NCBI GenBank assembly: GCA_023229465.1
Contig: JALNZE010000002.1
Coordinates: 1 to 64,000 of the forward strand
Source of the DNA: Chitinophagaceae bacterium
GTDB lineage: Bacteria > Bacteroidota > Bacteroidia > Chitinophagales > Chitinophagaceae
Reading direction: 5' to 3'
Length of the DNA: 64,000 nucleotides
Part shown: piece after piece, positions 1 through 9,353 of the stretch
Numbering within the stretch: position 1 is the stretch's first letter
Layout: each line of letters begins with the position of its first letter
Program-made: the position numbers and the translations under genes
The notes under the pieces: model-generated
What the model was told of the DNA's origin: nothing
Seen by the model: only the letters and a program-made list of their open reading frames with translations
The model's database searches: none

Positions 1-686
1 CCTTCGGGGTTTGTTATTGCTTTTCCCATTGTATTCTATAATCATGTCACCCCTTCGGGGTTTGTTATTGCTTTTCCCATTGTATTCTATAATCATATCA
101 CCCCTTCGGGGTTTGTTATTGCTTTTCTCATTGTATTCTATGAATCATGTCACCCCTTCGGGGTTTGTTATTGCTTTTCCCATTGTATTCTATGAATCAT
201 ATCACCCCTTCGGGGTTTATTATTGCTTTTCCCATTGTATTCTATGAATCATATCACCCCTTCGGGGTTTATTATTGCTTTTCTCATTGTATTCTATGAA
301 TCATGTCACCCCTTCGGGGTTTGTTATTGCTTTTCCCATTGTATTCTATGAATCATGTCACCCCTTCGGGGTTTGTTATTGCTTTTCCCATTGTATTCTA
401 TGAATCATGTCACCCCTTCGGGGTTTGTTATTGCTTTTCCCATTGTATTCTATGAATCATATCACCCCTTCGGGGTTTGTTATTGCTTTTCCCATTATAT
501 TCTATGAATCATGTCACCCCTTCGGGGTTTGTTATTGCTTTTCCCATTGTATTCTATGAATCATATCACCCCTTCGGGGTTTGTTATTGCTTTTCTCATT
601 GTATTCTATGAATCATATCACCCCTTCGGGGTTTGTTATTGCTTTTCCCATTGTATTCTATGAATCATGTCACCCCTTCGGGGTTG
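1..686. repeat. Tandem array of 51/52-bp REP-like repeats
   Basis: Fourteen occurrences of CCTTCGGGG start at 1, 52, 103, 155, 207 and then every 52 bp to 675. The first two units are 51 bp and the rest 52 bp. Each unit has the palindromic core CCCCTTCGGGG, able to form a 4-bp stem with a 3-nt loop, followed by a spacer that is nearly identical in all units (small differences such as gtc/atc and ccc/ctc). The array runs off the left edge of the window, so its full length is unknown. Spacers are not variable, so this is not a CRISPR array. It lies beside a REP-associated transposase gene. Confidence 0.95.
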
Positions 687-690
687 GCCT

Positions 691-770
691 TTTGAATCCC
701 GAAGGGATGGCATGATTATAATAATGTTAACTCCTTTTCACCTAAACCCCGAAGGGGTGATATAGATTTA
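691..770. repeat. Inverted REP-like copies closing the array
   Basis: Two further palindromes, near 698-709 (degenerate) and 746-763 (AACCCCGAAGGGGTGATAT), are in the opposite orientation to the array. Oppositely oriented REP hairpins next to a REP-transposase are the usual arrangement of a BIME-like unit. The second copy lies about 25 bp beyond the stop codon of the transposase. Confidence 0.75.
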
Positions 771-788
771 AAGCAGCTATAAACATTA

Positions 789-1247
789 CTATATCCAATC
801 AAAAAGATATTTTTCCTGATAGGCTATTTCAAATTTTCGCAAAAAATCTAAGTACTCCTCCTTAAACGATTGCTGTTTATGATGCTCTTCCTGATTCAAA
901 ATATAATTATACACCTGCTGAATATGAGAATGTGAGTATGAAAAAACGCCAAAACCCTCCTGCCAAGAAAATTTTCCTCTTATCCATTTCTTCTCATTGA
1001 TGAAATTGGATGAATTGTTCTTAATATCTCTCACTAAATCAGAAATTGAAACAGAAGGCTTTAACCCTATAAATAAATGAATATGGTCAGGCATCCCATT
1101 TACAATGATTGGTTTTTGTGACTTTCCCTTAATGATTCCTGCAATATATTTGTGCAGTTCATCCTTCCATTCATTGGCAATTAAATTCTCTCTTCCTTTT
1201 ACGGCAAAAACCACCTGAATATATATTTGTGAAAAGGTTCCTGACAT
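789..1247 (-). CDS. REP-associated tyrosine transposase (Y1_Tnp / IS200-like, RAYT)
   Basis: The 152-residue product has the IS200/Y1 transposase fold signature. The HUH metal-binding motif is seen as the HIHLF stretch after 'NGMPD', and a C-terminal segment around 'HSHIQQVYNYILNQEEHH' carries the expected catalytic tyrosine. The start at 1247 (MSGTFSQIYIQ) fits the family. The open frame continues upstream to 1310, but that would overlap the oxidoreductase gene. RAYTs are single-copy domesticated transposases that act on REP hairpins, and such hairpins are packed just downstream here. No IS-type terminal repeats of its own were seen. Whether it is active cannot be told. Confidence 0.9.
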   Translation of the reverse strand: MSGTFSQIYIQVVFAVKGRENLIANEWKDELHKYIAGIIKGKSQKPIIVNGMPDHIHLFIGLKPSVSISDLVRDIKNNSSNFINEKKWIRGKFSWQEGFGVFSYSHSHIQQVYNYILNQEEHHKQQSFKEEYLDFLRKFEIAYQEKYLFDWI

Positions 1248-1273
1248 AGTTATCTTGTAACTTGGTGATAGCA

Positions 1274-2662
1274 TTAAATAGAAACCACCTTCATGGCTTT
1301 CGCGTCCCAACGAATAGCCTGATCCAATTCGGCACTGTTATTACATAGAATGGCAGGACCTGCAGCGCGTAAACCAAAAGAGGCATCCTCCAGGGTAGCT
1401 TTACCGGTTCGTACCGATTCAAAAAAATTGATCATATGGTCCAGCCTGCTGTCATAATCTTTGGGGGCATCAAATATAATCTCTTCACTGTTTTTCATTT
1501 TACGATCATCAGCGCTGTACCTGTTATTATAGTCGGCCAGTAAAGACTCCTGCATAGTTTTAGGAAAACTCTCCATAGAATCATACCCGCCAATACCTGG
1601 CGCTACCGGTCTTTTAAAATGTTTTATTTTAATACTGTTTGATCGTATTTCAATCACCCCCTCTGTTCCTATTAAACGGGTACTGCCTCCACCTCCGGCG
1701 CCATCAGCCAGGTTTACACGGGTATAAAACTGGAAAGCATTGTGCTCAGGAGTTTTCGGGTAGCGCATGAGTCCTGTAACCAGGTCATAGGCATCCCGAC
1801 CATCCTTCCAGTAATTCAATGAGCCGGTAGCAAAAATAGTATCCGGCCCTTTAGATCCTGTTACGGTATGTAACCCGGTAACATTGTGTACAAACAGGTC
1901 ACCGGCAACACCTGTTCCATAGGCTTTGTAATTTCTCCAGCGAAAAAAACGAACGGGATCAAACGCAACTTTGGGCGCGTCTCCCAGGAACATATCCCAA
2001 TCAATCGTTTTGGTACTGGCATCGGAAGGAATGGTGTACTGCCAGGCGCCATTGGCTGAGTTCCTGTCAACATACGCTTCCGCATAAGCAAGTTCCCCAA
2101 TGATTCCCTGTTTATAATATTTTTGAGCTTCAAGAAAGAGCGCTGAGCTTGCTGTCTGGCTTCCAACCTGTAATACTTTTCCACTGGCCTTTTGTGCGGC
2201 AATAACGGCCAGCCCCTCGTCAACATGGTGTACCATTGGTTTCTCACAATACACGTGTTTGCCGGCTTTCAGGGCATCGATGGTAATATGGTCATGCCAG
2301 TGATCGCCGGTGCAAACTAATACCGCATCAATATCCTTACGGGCCAGTATTTCTTTATAATTTCGGGTAACCAATAGTTCTTTACCCCATTTCTCCCGGG
2401 CCCTGTCAAGCCTGCCCTGGTAAAGATCACATACGGCCACCAGTTCCACACCCGGAACCTTCAAAGCGGTTTCTGTATCGTAATGACCAATAATACCTGA
2501 GCCGATTAAACCAATTCTTACGGTATCATTGGCGCTCACTTTTACCTGGGATAAAAGGGTCCTGATATTTGTTTGATTGGCAAGAACCGGTAACCCGGCG
2601 AATAATAAGGTACTGGAGGAACCCAGTGTTTGAAGGAATTTTCTTCTGGAAGTAGACATCAT
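1274..2662 (-). CDS. Gfo/Idh/MocA family oxidoreductase with Tat signal
   Basis: The 462-residue protein opens with a twin-arginine signal (SRRKFLQ, followed by a hydrophobic stretch), so it is probably exported folded with its cofactor to the periplasm. A Rossmann motif follows (IGLIGSGIIG), then the EKP motif (CEKPMV) typical of NAD(P)-dependent Gfo/Idh/MocA sugar dehydrogenases, and a C-terminal sheet domain. It is the last gene of the minus-strand rhamnose run, 116 bp beyond the kinase, so a role in sugar oxidation is plausible, but the substrate is unknown. Bacteroidota carry many paralogues, often called glycosyl hydrolase family 109-like. The alternative start is one codon downstream (2659). 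Confidence 0.88.
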   Translation of the reverse strand: MMSTSRRKFLQTLGSSSTLLFAGLPVLANQTNIRTLLSQVKVSANDTVRIGLIGSGIIGHYDTETALKVPGVELVAVCDLYQGRLDRAREKWGKELLVTRNYKEILARKDIDAVLVCTGDHWHDHITIDALKAGKHVYCEKPMVHHVDEGLAVIAAQKASGKVLQVGSQTASSALFLEAQKYYKQGIIGELAYAEAYVDRNSANGAWQYTIPSDASTKTIDWDMFLGDAPKVAFDPVRFFRWRNYKAYGTGVAGDLFVHNVTGLHTVTGSKGPDTIFATGSLNYWKDGRDAYDLVTGLMRYPKTPEHNAFQFYTRVNLADGAGGGGSTRLIGTEGVIEIRSNSIKIKHFKRPVAPGIGGYDSMESFPKTMQESLLADYNNRYSADDRKMKNSEEIIFDAPKDYDSRLDHMINFFESVRTGKATLEDASFGLRAAGPAILCNNSAELDQAIRWDAKAMKVVSI

Positions 2663-2751
2663 TAGTGTTTTAGGATGGAAAAATTAGAATTGAAAATTAA
2701 GAATTAAAAATTAATAATTAGGATTTGCTCAAAACAGAATACCTCAAACCA

Positions 2752-2788
2752 GTACCATTAATAATTAATTCTTAATTATTAATGGTAC
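2752..2788. terminator. Perfect 17-bp hairpin across the kinase stop codon
   Basis: Arms GTACCATTAATAATTAA (2752-2768) and its exact reverse complement (2772-2788) are separated by the loop TTC. The stem covers the last codons and stop of the kinase gene, which ends at 2779. It could end or stabilise the upstream transcript. No strong T-run follows on the minus strand, so terminator function is inferred. Confidence 0.55.
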
Positions 2789-4140
2789 CTGACAAGATGT
2801 ACCAAATTATCCGGAACCCCCTGCCTGTTCCAGTGCCCATGAATAACCAGGGCTGCCCCAATGGCCGATGCCTGTGAAACGAAGGAGGCATAGACTTTTT
2901 TGCCCGGAAAAGCTGCAGCCAGCAGGCTCATGTAAACAGAATTGTTGGCAAATCCTCCATCCACAAAAATACGCGATACTTTTTCTCTACCCATCACCAA
3001 AGAGGTTGACAATTTTTGTTGCCGCATAATATCTAATACTAACCGGTGATACGCTTCTTCATAATTGGAAAATTGACCAAGCTCTCTTTTAGAAAAACCA
3101 GAAGATGGCAAACCCACTTCAACAGAACCTGTTTCAGTTTCAGATACTATTTCTTTCAGCAAAGATTTATTAAATACAACCTGTTTGTAATAATGGGTAT
3201 CAACAGAAAAATAGTCTGCCAGCCGTTTTACCTCTTGTTCATGTTCATTTCCTGCAAAAAGCCTGGATGCTTTTACCGGATGGCCTTCAAAGCTGATATA
3301 AGATAAACAATCCTGCCTCAACTCCCCCACCGTTAGTGGTTCCCTATTGAAAGGGTTCAGGCTGATGCTCCAGGTACCTGTTGACAATAAAATAAACGGC
3401 TCTTTAAAACGCAACAGGTAGGGAACTAAGGCTGCTGAACTATCATGAAGGCCCAGGCCAGACTTAATCCATTTTCCATTAACCGTAATTTCTATCACTT
3501 CATCAGTTTCATGAATGGGGGGTAATTTACTGATGATATTTTCTTTAACTACCCAATCATGGTATGCATTCTTTGAAAAATCCCAAAGGGCGGTATGGCA
3601 GCCAATACTTGTTATCTCCGAGTACAGTTTCCCGGTAAGCAGATAACTGATGTATTGGGGCAAATGCAATGAAATATGAATCCGATTATATAATGCCACA
3701 CTCCCATACTTAATCCGAATAAGTTGCATACCCGAATTCAGGTTACCCAACACAGGCGAAGCGGTTGCAAGCGCTACCACATCCTCACCACCATATGCTT
3801 CATATAATTTTTCCTGTAATGATTTTGGATAAGGCTTGAGATAATTATACAAGGGTGTAACCGGATTTCCCTTTTCATCAATATGAACCAAACTGGCGCC
3901 ATAGGCAGAAAAGTTGCAGGCTTGTACCTCAAACTCACTGCAATCAATTATTTCTGCAATTGTTCGCCTTATCCACCTGCTTATTTGAAAAAGGTCTTCA
4001 CATACAAAACCATCTTCATCACAAATCTCTTCAAATTGTACAGTCCGCTCCAACACTATTCTATACTGTTCATCAAACAGAAAGAATTTTTTATTGGTTT
4101 TCCCAATATCAAAAATGGCTATTACGGTGGTAGGCGACAT
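2779..4140 (-). CDS. FGGY-family carbohydrate kinase, probable L-rhamnulokinase
   Basis: The 453-residue FGGY kinase begins with the phosphate-1 motif (IFDIGKTNKKFF) and ends with the adenosine motif (VDGGFANNSVY), in the expected order and length. FGGY enzymes phosphorylate the ketose made by a sugar isomerase. Here it directly follows rhaI and rhaM and shares their strand, so L-rhamnulose is the likely substrate. The protein is divergent from the classical RhaB of enterobacteria, so the assignment rests on context. It is 37 bp from rhaI and probably on the same mRNA. The stop codon lies inside a perfect hairpin. Confidence 0.85.
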   Translation of the reverse strand: MSPTTVIAIFDIGKTNKKFFLFDEQYRIVLERTVQFEEICDEDGFVCEDLFQISRWIRRTIAEIIDCSEFEVQACNFSAYGASLVHIDEKGNPVTPLYNYLKPYPKSLQEKLYEAYGGEDVVALATASPVLGNLNSGMQLIRIKYGSVALYNRIHISLHLPQYISYLLTGKLYSEITSIGCHTALWDFSKNAYHDWVVKENIISKLPPIHETDEVIEITVNGKWIKSGLGLHDSSAALVPYLLRFKEPFILLSTGTWSISLNPFNREPLTVGELRQDCLSYISFEGHPVKASRLFAGNEHEQEVKRLADYFSVDTHYYKQVVFNKSLLKEIVSETETGSVEVGLPSSGFSKRELGQFSNYEEAYHRLVLDIMRQQKLSTSLVMGREKVSRIFVDGGFANNSVYMSLLAAAFPGKKVYASFVSQASAIGAALVIHGHWNRQGVPDNLVHLVRYH

Positions 4141-4177
4141 ACTGTTGCGATGAAATTGAATTTAAATACCAATATGC

Positions 4178-5452
4178 TTACAACCCTGTTGCCACGGTAC
4201 TCGAGCCCCGTCTCTTTATCAGGCCCTCTCTCAAATTTTCTTTTCTGAACAGTTGTAAAGGATCAATGGCTGCACCGGTTTGTAAACGGGCCTCTGCAAC
4301 TATCGGCCGTACATCTGTGCGGTAGGCTGTCTGCAATATTTCCTGCGCTTTTACCACATCATTATTTTCCTGGGCAGCCTGCAATGCGTTGGTATCAACC
4401 AGCAAAGACTGTGCATAAGCTATCTTGATGGCTTCCACACTTTGTAATAAATCTTCTAAGGGGTCTTTTACATTATGCGAGGCATCAATCATCCAGCCCA
4501 GGTCATTGGCATGGTTCATGCCCCTTGCATCCATCCCTTCTACCAGTTCATTAAATATTAAAAACAACTGATACGGATCAATGCTACCTACGGTCAGGTC
4601 ATCATCCCCGTATTTACTATCGTTAAAATGAAACCCACCCAGCTTTTTTTCATTCAGCAGCAATGCTACGATCTGCTGGATATTGGCATTGGGCAAATGA
4701 TGCCCGAGGTCTACCAATGTAAAAGCTTTGTTACCCAGTTTACTGGCATATAAATATGACTGGCCCCAATCTCCCACCGTCATTGAATAAAAATTAGGTT
4801 CATAGGCTTTGTACTCAATAAATAGTTTCCAGTCTGCCGGTAATGCAGCATATATTTCCTGAAGTCCCGCGAGTGTATTCTCAAATGCTCTTCTGAAATT
4901 CAATTGTCCCGGAAAACAGGAACCATCTGAAAGCCATACTGTCAATGACTTTGAGCCCAGTTCAATACCCTGCCTGATTACTTCTATAGTATGTTCTATT
5001 GCCTGCTGCCTGACAGATTTGTTAACATGCTGCAATGATCCGAATTTGTAACTGTATGTCTGACCGGGCTGATCCTGGAAAGTATTGGAGTTCATGGCAT
5101 CAAAACGAAGATCATATTGCGAAGCCAATGACCTGATCTTTGCGGCATCGGAAGGAATATCCCAGGGTATATGTAATGAGATAGCGCCGCTGGAACGGTT
5201 AAGCTGATGCAGCAACCCAATATCTTCCATTTTTTCTTCCAGTGAACGGGGTTCCCCACCACCACTGAACCGGCCAAACCGGGTGCCCCCTGTTCCCAAT
5301 GCCCAGGATGGAATGGCAATCTGAAAATTTTTCAGTTTCTGTATAACAGCATTCATTTGTGGGAAAGGTTCAGCAACAAAACTAAATTTTCCGGAATGTT
5401 TCACTAACAATGCTTCGTTATGTGCTTCAATTATTTTTTTTTCAATCAGCAT
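4178..5452 (-). CDS. rhaI: L-rhamnose isomerase (RhaI type)
   Basis: The 424-residue protein belongs to the rhizobial-type sugar isomerase family, a TIM barrel related to xylose isomerase, rather than the E. coli RhaA type. It converts L-rhamnose to L-rhamnulose in the cytoplasm with a divalent metal. Recognisable stretches are 'WALGTGGTRFGRF', the 'VWLSDGSCFPGQ' strand and 'LVDLGHHLPNANIQ', which carries likely metal ligands. The start at 5452 (MLIEKKIIEAHN) was preferred over the open frame reaching 5533, because the latter would overlap rhaM and adds an unrelated leader. It sits 25 bp after rhaM. Confidence 0.9.
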   Translation of the reverse strand: MLIEKKIIEAHNEALLVKHSGKFSFVAEPFPQMNAVIQKLKNFQIAIPSWALGTGGTRFGRFSGGGEPRSLEEKMEDIGLLHQLNRSSGAISLHIPWDIPSDAAKIRSLASQYDLRFDAMNSNTFQDQPGQTYSYKFGSLQHVNKSVRQQAIEHTIEVIRQGIELGSKSLTVWLSDGSCFPGQLNFRRAFENTLAGLQEIYAALPADWKLFIEYKAYEPNFYSMTVGDWGQSYLYASKLGNKAFTLVDLGHHLPNANIQQIVALLLNEKKLGGFHFNDSKYGDDDLTVGSIDPYQLFLIFNELVEGMDARGMNHANDLGWMIDASHNVKDPLEDLLQSVEAIKIAYAQSLLVDTNALQAAQENNDVVKAQEILQTAYRTDVRPIVAEARLQTGAAIDPLQLFRKENLREGLIKRRGSSTVATGL

Positions 5453-5477
5453 GGTCAATTGTTTTAGAACAGGAAAC

Positions 5478-5792
5478 TTATGGCAAATAAAAAACTTCGC
5501 GCAAGGGAACACTAACCGGCGAATGATCGGCATGCGTATCCATGATATCCTTCATATGGGCCCACCATTTCTGCATTACGGGGCTGGATGGCAATTCCTT
5601 CAATCTGTTCTTATCTGCCACTTTCAATACACCAAATAAATGACCTGATGCCTCATCCAGAAATATGGAATACTCCCGGATACCCGATCCACTTAACAGT
5701 TCCTTCAGTTCGGGCCATAGCTGTTTATGCCGGCGCTCATACTCTTCTTCGCAGCCTTTATGCAACTGCATTCTGAAAGCTACTCTGTGCAT
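5478..5792 (-). CDS. rhaM: L-rhamnose mutarotase
   Basis: This 104-residue protein has the full length and look of RhaM, a small dimeric alpha/beta barrel protein. It interconverts alpha and beta anomers of L-rhamnose so that the isomerase receives its preferred form. Typical stretches are the N-terminal 'RVAFRMQLHKGCEEEYERRH', 'YSIFLDEASGHLFGVLKV' and the tryptophan pair in 'MQKWWAHMKDIMD'. It lies between the aldolase/dehydrogenase fusion (20 bp gap) and rhaI, in a tight minus-strand run, which supports the sugar assignment of the whole cluster. Confidence 0.93.
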   Translation of the reverse strand: MHRVAFRMQLHKGCEEEYERRHKQLWPELKELLSGSGIREYSIFLDEASGHLFGVLKVADKNRLKELPSSPVMQKWWAHMKDIMDTHADHSPVSVPLREVFYLP

Positions 5793-5812
5793 ATAATAAT
5801 TAATAATTTTTT

Positions 5813-7930
5813 TTAACGTGGAAATGCATTTGCAATCCCTCCATCTATATTCAACATATTACCGGTTGATTTATTTAATAAACCTCCAACAAATGCAAAA
5901 CAGGCATCGGCTATATCAGTGGGCAGAATAACCTCGTTCAGTAGTGTGCGCTTCGCATAAAAAGCAGGCAATTCCGCTACTGTAATATGGTATGCTTTGG
6001 CCCTGCCTTCTGCCCATGCCCCTTCCCATATCTTACTGTCACTGATCACGGCATCAGGATTTACTACGTTTACACGTATCCTGTCTTTGCCAAGCTCTGC
6101 CGCATTCAACCTGCTCAAATGTAACTGTGCAGCTTTGGCAGAACCATAGCCTGCATTATTTGGCCCACTCACCAATGCATTCTTACTTACAATATTCAGT
6201 ATATCGCCTCCTAAATCCTGCCTGCGCATGACCGCCACACCTTCCTGTGTTACCATAAACTGTCCTTTCACTAACACATCATACAGTAAATCCCAATCTT
6301 TATCTGTATGTTCTTCCATGGGTTTTGAGATTGACAATCCGGCACAGTTCACAATAATATCTATCCCGCCAAACATGAGCGCCGCTGTTTCAAATGCATG
6401 CCATATATCTTCTCTTTTTGTTACATCCAGTAAAACAGCAGCGAATACATCTTTCCCAAATTGATGCTGAAATGCTTCTTTGGCATTTACCAATCGATCT
6501 GCATCATTATCATTCAGCACTATACAGGCACCTTCCATTGCTAATTTCTTAGCAATCGCGTTGCCAATACCACCCGCGCTACCCGTTACCAGCGCGATCC
6601 TGCCTGTGAGGGCCCCCGGTTTAGGCATTCGTTGCAGTTTGGCTTCTTCGAGCAACCAGTATTCAATATTAAATGCTTCCTGCCGCGGCAGAGAAGTATA
6701 GGTAGAAATGGCCTCAGCTCCCCGCATTACATTGATGGCATTGGTATAAAATTCAGCAGCTACCCTTGCGGTCTGCTTGTTAACTGCGAAACTAAACATG
6801 CCTACACCCGGATATAATATAACCACAGGGTTAGCATCCCTGATAGCAGGACTATCAGGGTGTTTACAGGAAGTATAATAATCCGTGTACATTTCCCGGT
6901 ATGCTTTAAACTGGGGGGATAATTTCTCTTTGATGATACTGTCATCAGCCAGGTTCTCATCCGGTGATAAGTTAAGTACCAGCGGACTGATTTTGGTTCT
7001 TAGAAAATGGTCAGGGCAGGAAGTGCCCATGGGCGCCAATCTATCCAGCTCATTTGAATTGATGAATTGCAATACCCTTTCATCATCTGTAAAATGACCA
7101 ATCATTTTTTTTTCTGAAGAACAGAAGCCTCTTAATACAGGAGCTAATGCGGCGGCTTTTTGCAGGCGTTCCGCTTTGGATAATGACTGTACTTTTTCGC
7201 CGCCAAAAACAGGTTTTTTTTGTGCCAATTTTTCTTCAATATAGGCAGCACAGCTTTCTATCACTTCCAGCGTATTCATATAGCTTTCATAAGCAGTATC
7301 GCCCCAGGTAAACAAACCATGTGAACCGAGCATAATGCCACGGATACCGGGGTTTTTATCCAGGCAGGCTTTTAATTGTAATCCCAGGTCAAAGCCGGGC
7401 CTTTGCCAATCTACCCAACCGATCGTTCCTTTAAAGAGTTCCTGCGTAATTTTTTTTCCATCTTTGGCAGCGGCGATGGCAATGGCCGCATCCGGGTGCA
7501 GGTGGTCGATATGTTTGAAAGGAAGCAACCCATGCAATGGCGTATCAATAGAAGGCGCACGTGAAGCCATGTCATAGATGCAATGATTAAAAAGTTCCAC
7601 CATTTCATCTTCCTGCGCCAAACCATGATATACATTTTGCAAACCGCGGAGCCTGTCTACATACAAAGCGGCCAACCCATTTACTGTTAGCGTACCCAGG
7701 TTACCACCACTTCCTTTTACCCACATTACTTCAGTATCCTTGCCCGTAAGTGGATCTTTTGCGAGGGCCTTACAGGATGTATTTCCACCACCATAATTGG
7801 TTAACCGAAGGTCCGCTCCCAATAAATTGGAACGATAAATCAATAAGGCAACTTCATCTCCGGCGAGTGAAGCCGCTTTACCTTCATCCCACAAATAACT
7901 TACATATTTAAATTTAGATGCCATACTCAC
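5813..7930 (-). CDS. rhaD: Bifunctional rhamnulose-1-phosphate aldolase / lactaldehyde (alcohol) dehydrogenase
   Basis: The 705-residue fusion has a class II aldolase/adducin domain in the N-terminal ~430 residues ('GGGNTSCK', 'HPDAAIAIAAA', 'GSHGLFTWGD' with zinc-binding histidines). A short-chain dehydrogenase domain follows, with the NAD motif 'TGSAGGIGNAIA' near residue 450 and the YxxxK pair in 'YGSAKAA'. Such fusions cleave L-rhamnulose-1-phosphate to dihydroxyacetone phosphate and L-lactaldehyde and then oxidise or reduce the aldehyde. The domain order and length match the RhaD/RhaE fusion common in Bacteroidota and some Bacillus and Rhizobium. The gene is 27 bp downstream of rhaT. Confidence 0.93.
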   Translation of the reverse strand: MSMASKFKYVSYLWDEGKAASLAGDEVALLIYRSNLLGADLRLTNYGGGNTSCKALAKDPLTGKDTEVMWVKGSGGNLGTLTVNGLAALYVDRLRGLQNVYHGLAQEDEMVELFNHCIYDMASRAPSIDTPLHGLLPFKHIDHLHPDAAIAIAAAKDGKKITQELFKGTIGWVDWQRPGFDLGLQLKACLDKNPGIRGIMLGSHGLFTWGDTAYESYMNTLEVIESCAAYIEEKLAQKKPVFGGEKVQSLSKAERLQKAAALAPVLRGFCSSEKKMIGHFTDDERVLQFINSNELDRLAPMGTSCPDHFLRTKISPLVLNLSPDENLADDSIIKEKLSPQFKAYREMYTDYYTSCKHPDSPAIRDANPVVILYPGVGMFSFAVNKQTARVAAEFYTNAINVMRGAEAISTYTSLPRQEAFNIEYWLLEEAKLQRMPKPGALTGRIALVTGSAGGIGNAIAKKLAMEGACIVLNDNDADRLVNAKEAFQHQFGKDVFAAVLLDVTKREDIWHAFETAALMFGGIDIIVNCAGLSISKPMEEHTDKDWDLLYDVLVKGQFMVTQEGVAVMRRQDLGGDILNIVSKNALVSGPNNAGYGSAKAAQLHLSRLNAAELGKDRIRVNVVNPDAVISDSKIWEGAWAEGRAKAYHITVAELPAFYAKRTLLNEVILPTDIADACFAFVGGLLNKSTGNMLNIDGGIANAFPR

Positions 7931-7957
7931 CGCTGTTATATTGAATGAATGAATAGT

Positions 7958-9043
7958 TTATTTTGGCAAAGAATTTCCATATCCCACTATTACTACCGAA
8001 GCAATAATGGTAAGTATGCCCAATATGATTGTTGTATTTGTTCTTCTGCTTACTCCTTTCCATTCTTTCAAAAAAATACCCCACCCATTCGCTACTAATA
8101 TGATGAATGACATATGCAGTATCCAGGAACTGGCGCCGTTTCCCATTTTACTTTCTCCCATCCCATAAAAAAAGAATTGCAAAAACCAGGTAGTACCCGC
8201 CAGGGCACTAAAAAGATAATTCTTAGCCAGCGGCGTTTGTTGATTGGTATAATCGCCAAATGATTTGTTACGTGCATTTAATACCATACACCAGATAAAA
8301 TTAGTGGTGAGGCCACCCCAGAGTATTACTACAAATATGACATTGTTCTGAAATAAAAAATTACCCTGGCCGGGATGAATCAGTTGCCAGTTTGCATTTG
8401 CCATGTCTGCCATTGGCTTACCTGCTTCAATCCCAAAATTAAAAAAAGCGCTGAGAATACCGGATACAGTGGCAATGATTAAACCTTTTACCAGGCTGAA
8501 CTCTTTTACACTTTCTTTTTTCTGCACCTCGGGTTGACTTTTTTCTTTCATCATACCCGCCCAACCGCAGATGGCAATCCCTATTAAACAAATTAATACA
8601 CCCATTAATACCCACTGCCCACCGGGATTATGCAACATAAAATATAGTGTCTGCTTTTCTTTACCGGGTGTGGGTACATAATTATAATAGATAGCGGGAA
8701 TAAGGGAACCAAATGCGGAGCAAAAACCAAGAATCACAGAATTGCCCAGGCTCATGCCAAGATACCGAACACCCAGGCCGTACATAAGCCCGCCAATACC
8801 CCATAACAACCCCATCAGGAAAGTGGTTCTTACAATAAGTGTTGAACTTCCTTTAATGATATCCGCAAACCCGGGGATAGTAAGATAAGCGGCAAGTGGA
8901 GGAACAATCAGCCAGGAGAACAGGCCCCCAACAATCCAAAAACTTTCCCAGTTCCAGCCCTTCACTTTTTGATAGGGCATATAAAAACTACCGGAGGCAA
9001 AACCGCCTATAAAATGGAAAATGACACCAAGAATAATACCCAT
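7958..9043 (-). CDS. rhaT: L-rhamnose/H+ symporter
   Basis: The 361-residue protein is almost entirely hydrophobic, with about ten membrane segments. It matches the RhaT branch of the drug/metabolite transporter superfamily ('GVIFHFIGGFASGSFYMPYQKVKGWNWESFW' region at the N-terminus, 'GLLWGIGGLMYGLGVRYLGMSLG' later). It brings L-rhamnose across the inner membrane with a proton. As the first gene of the minus-strand run, it presumably lies next to the cluster promoter. No regulator gene for the cluster lies within the window. Confidence 0.93.
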   Translation of the reverse strand: MGIILGVIFHFIGGFASGSFYMPYQKVKGWNWESFWIVGGLFSWLIVPPLAAYLTIPGFADIIKGSSTLIVRTTFLMGLLWGIGGLMYGLGVRYLGMSLGNSVILGFCSAFGSLIPAIYYNYVPTPGKEKQTLYFMLHNPGGQWVLMGVLICLIGIAICGWAGMMKEKSQPEVQKKESVKEFSLVKGLIIATVSGILSAFFNFGIEAGKPMADMANANWQLIHPGQGNFLFQNNVIFVVILWGGLTTNFIWCMVLNARNKSFGDYTNQQTPLAKNYLFSALAGTTWFLQFFFYGMGESKMGNGASSWILHMSFIILVANGWGIFLKEWKGVSRRTNTTIILGILTIIASVVIVGYGNSLPK

Positions 9044-9353
9044 GCGCAGGAATTTTCAATATGACTAAGCAAAATAAAAGTACTGATTTCAAAACTATCA
9101 TTTCTATAATATTCTCTGTCATGTACTATCATGGTCACAACCTCTTTTTTACCTGCACACGCATGTTTTCAGGTTTAATGCGGTTCAGTTATTGAACTTA
9201 ACCGGCATTCAGTAATCAGATCAACACATAGCTCCCCCCTTGAATCTTACTTTACGGACTTCATTAAAAAAAACCTTATACAAGAGGAATAGAATACCTG
9301 GGTAATAAAACAGGTTAGGTGTAAGCAGGCGCACATATAAAAGAAAAACCGGG
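9044..9353. promoter_or_regulatory. Gene-free region upstream of rhaT
   Basis: These 310 bases hold no convincing gene; a 65-codon frame at 9221-9418 overlaps the next gene and looks spurious. On the minus strand, a -7-like box TAGTTTTG lies at 9097-9090, about 50 bp ahead of the rhaT start, but I see no well-spaced -33 TTTG element. This is the probable promoter region of the rhamnose run. Confidence 0.35.

Noticed and set aside
11..247. Open frame of 78 codons in the repeat array
   Set aside because: It is a by-product of 51-bp (17-codon) periodicity; the frame is lost where the unit length becomes 52 bp.
1..686. Possible CRISPR array
   Set aside because: The units are near-identical over their whole length, with no variable spacers and no cas genes nearby.
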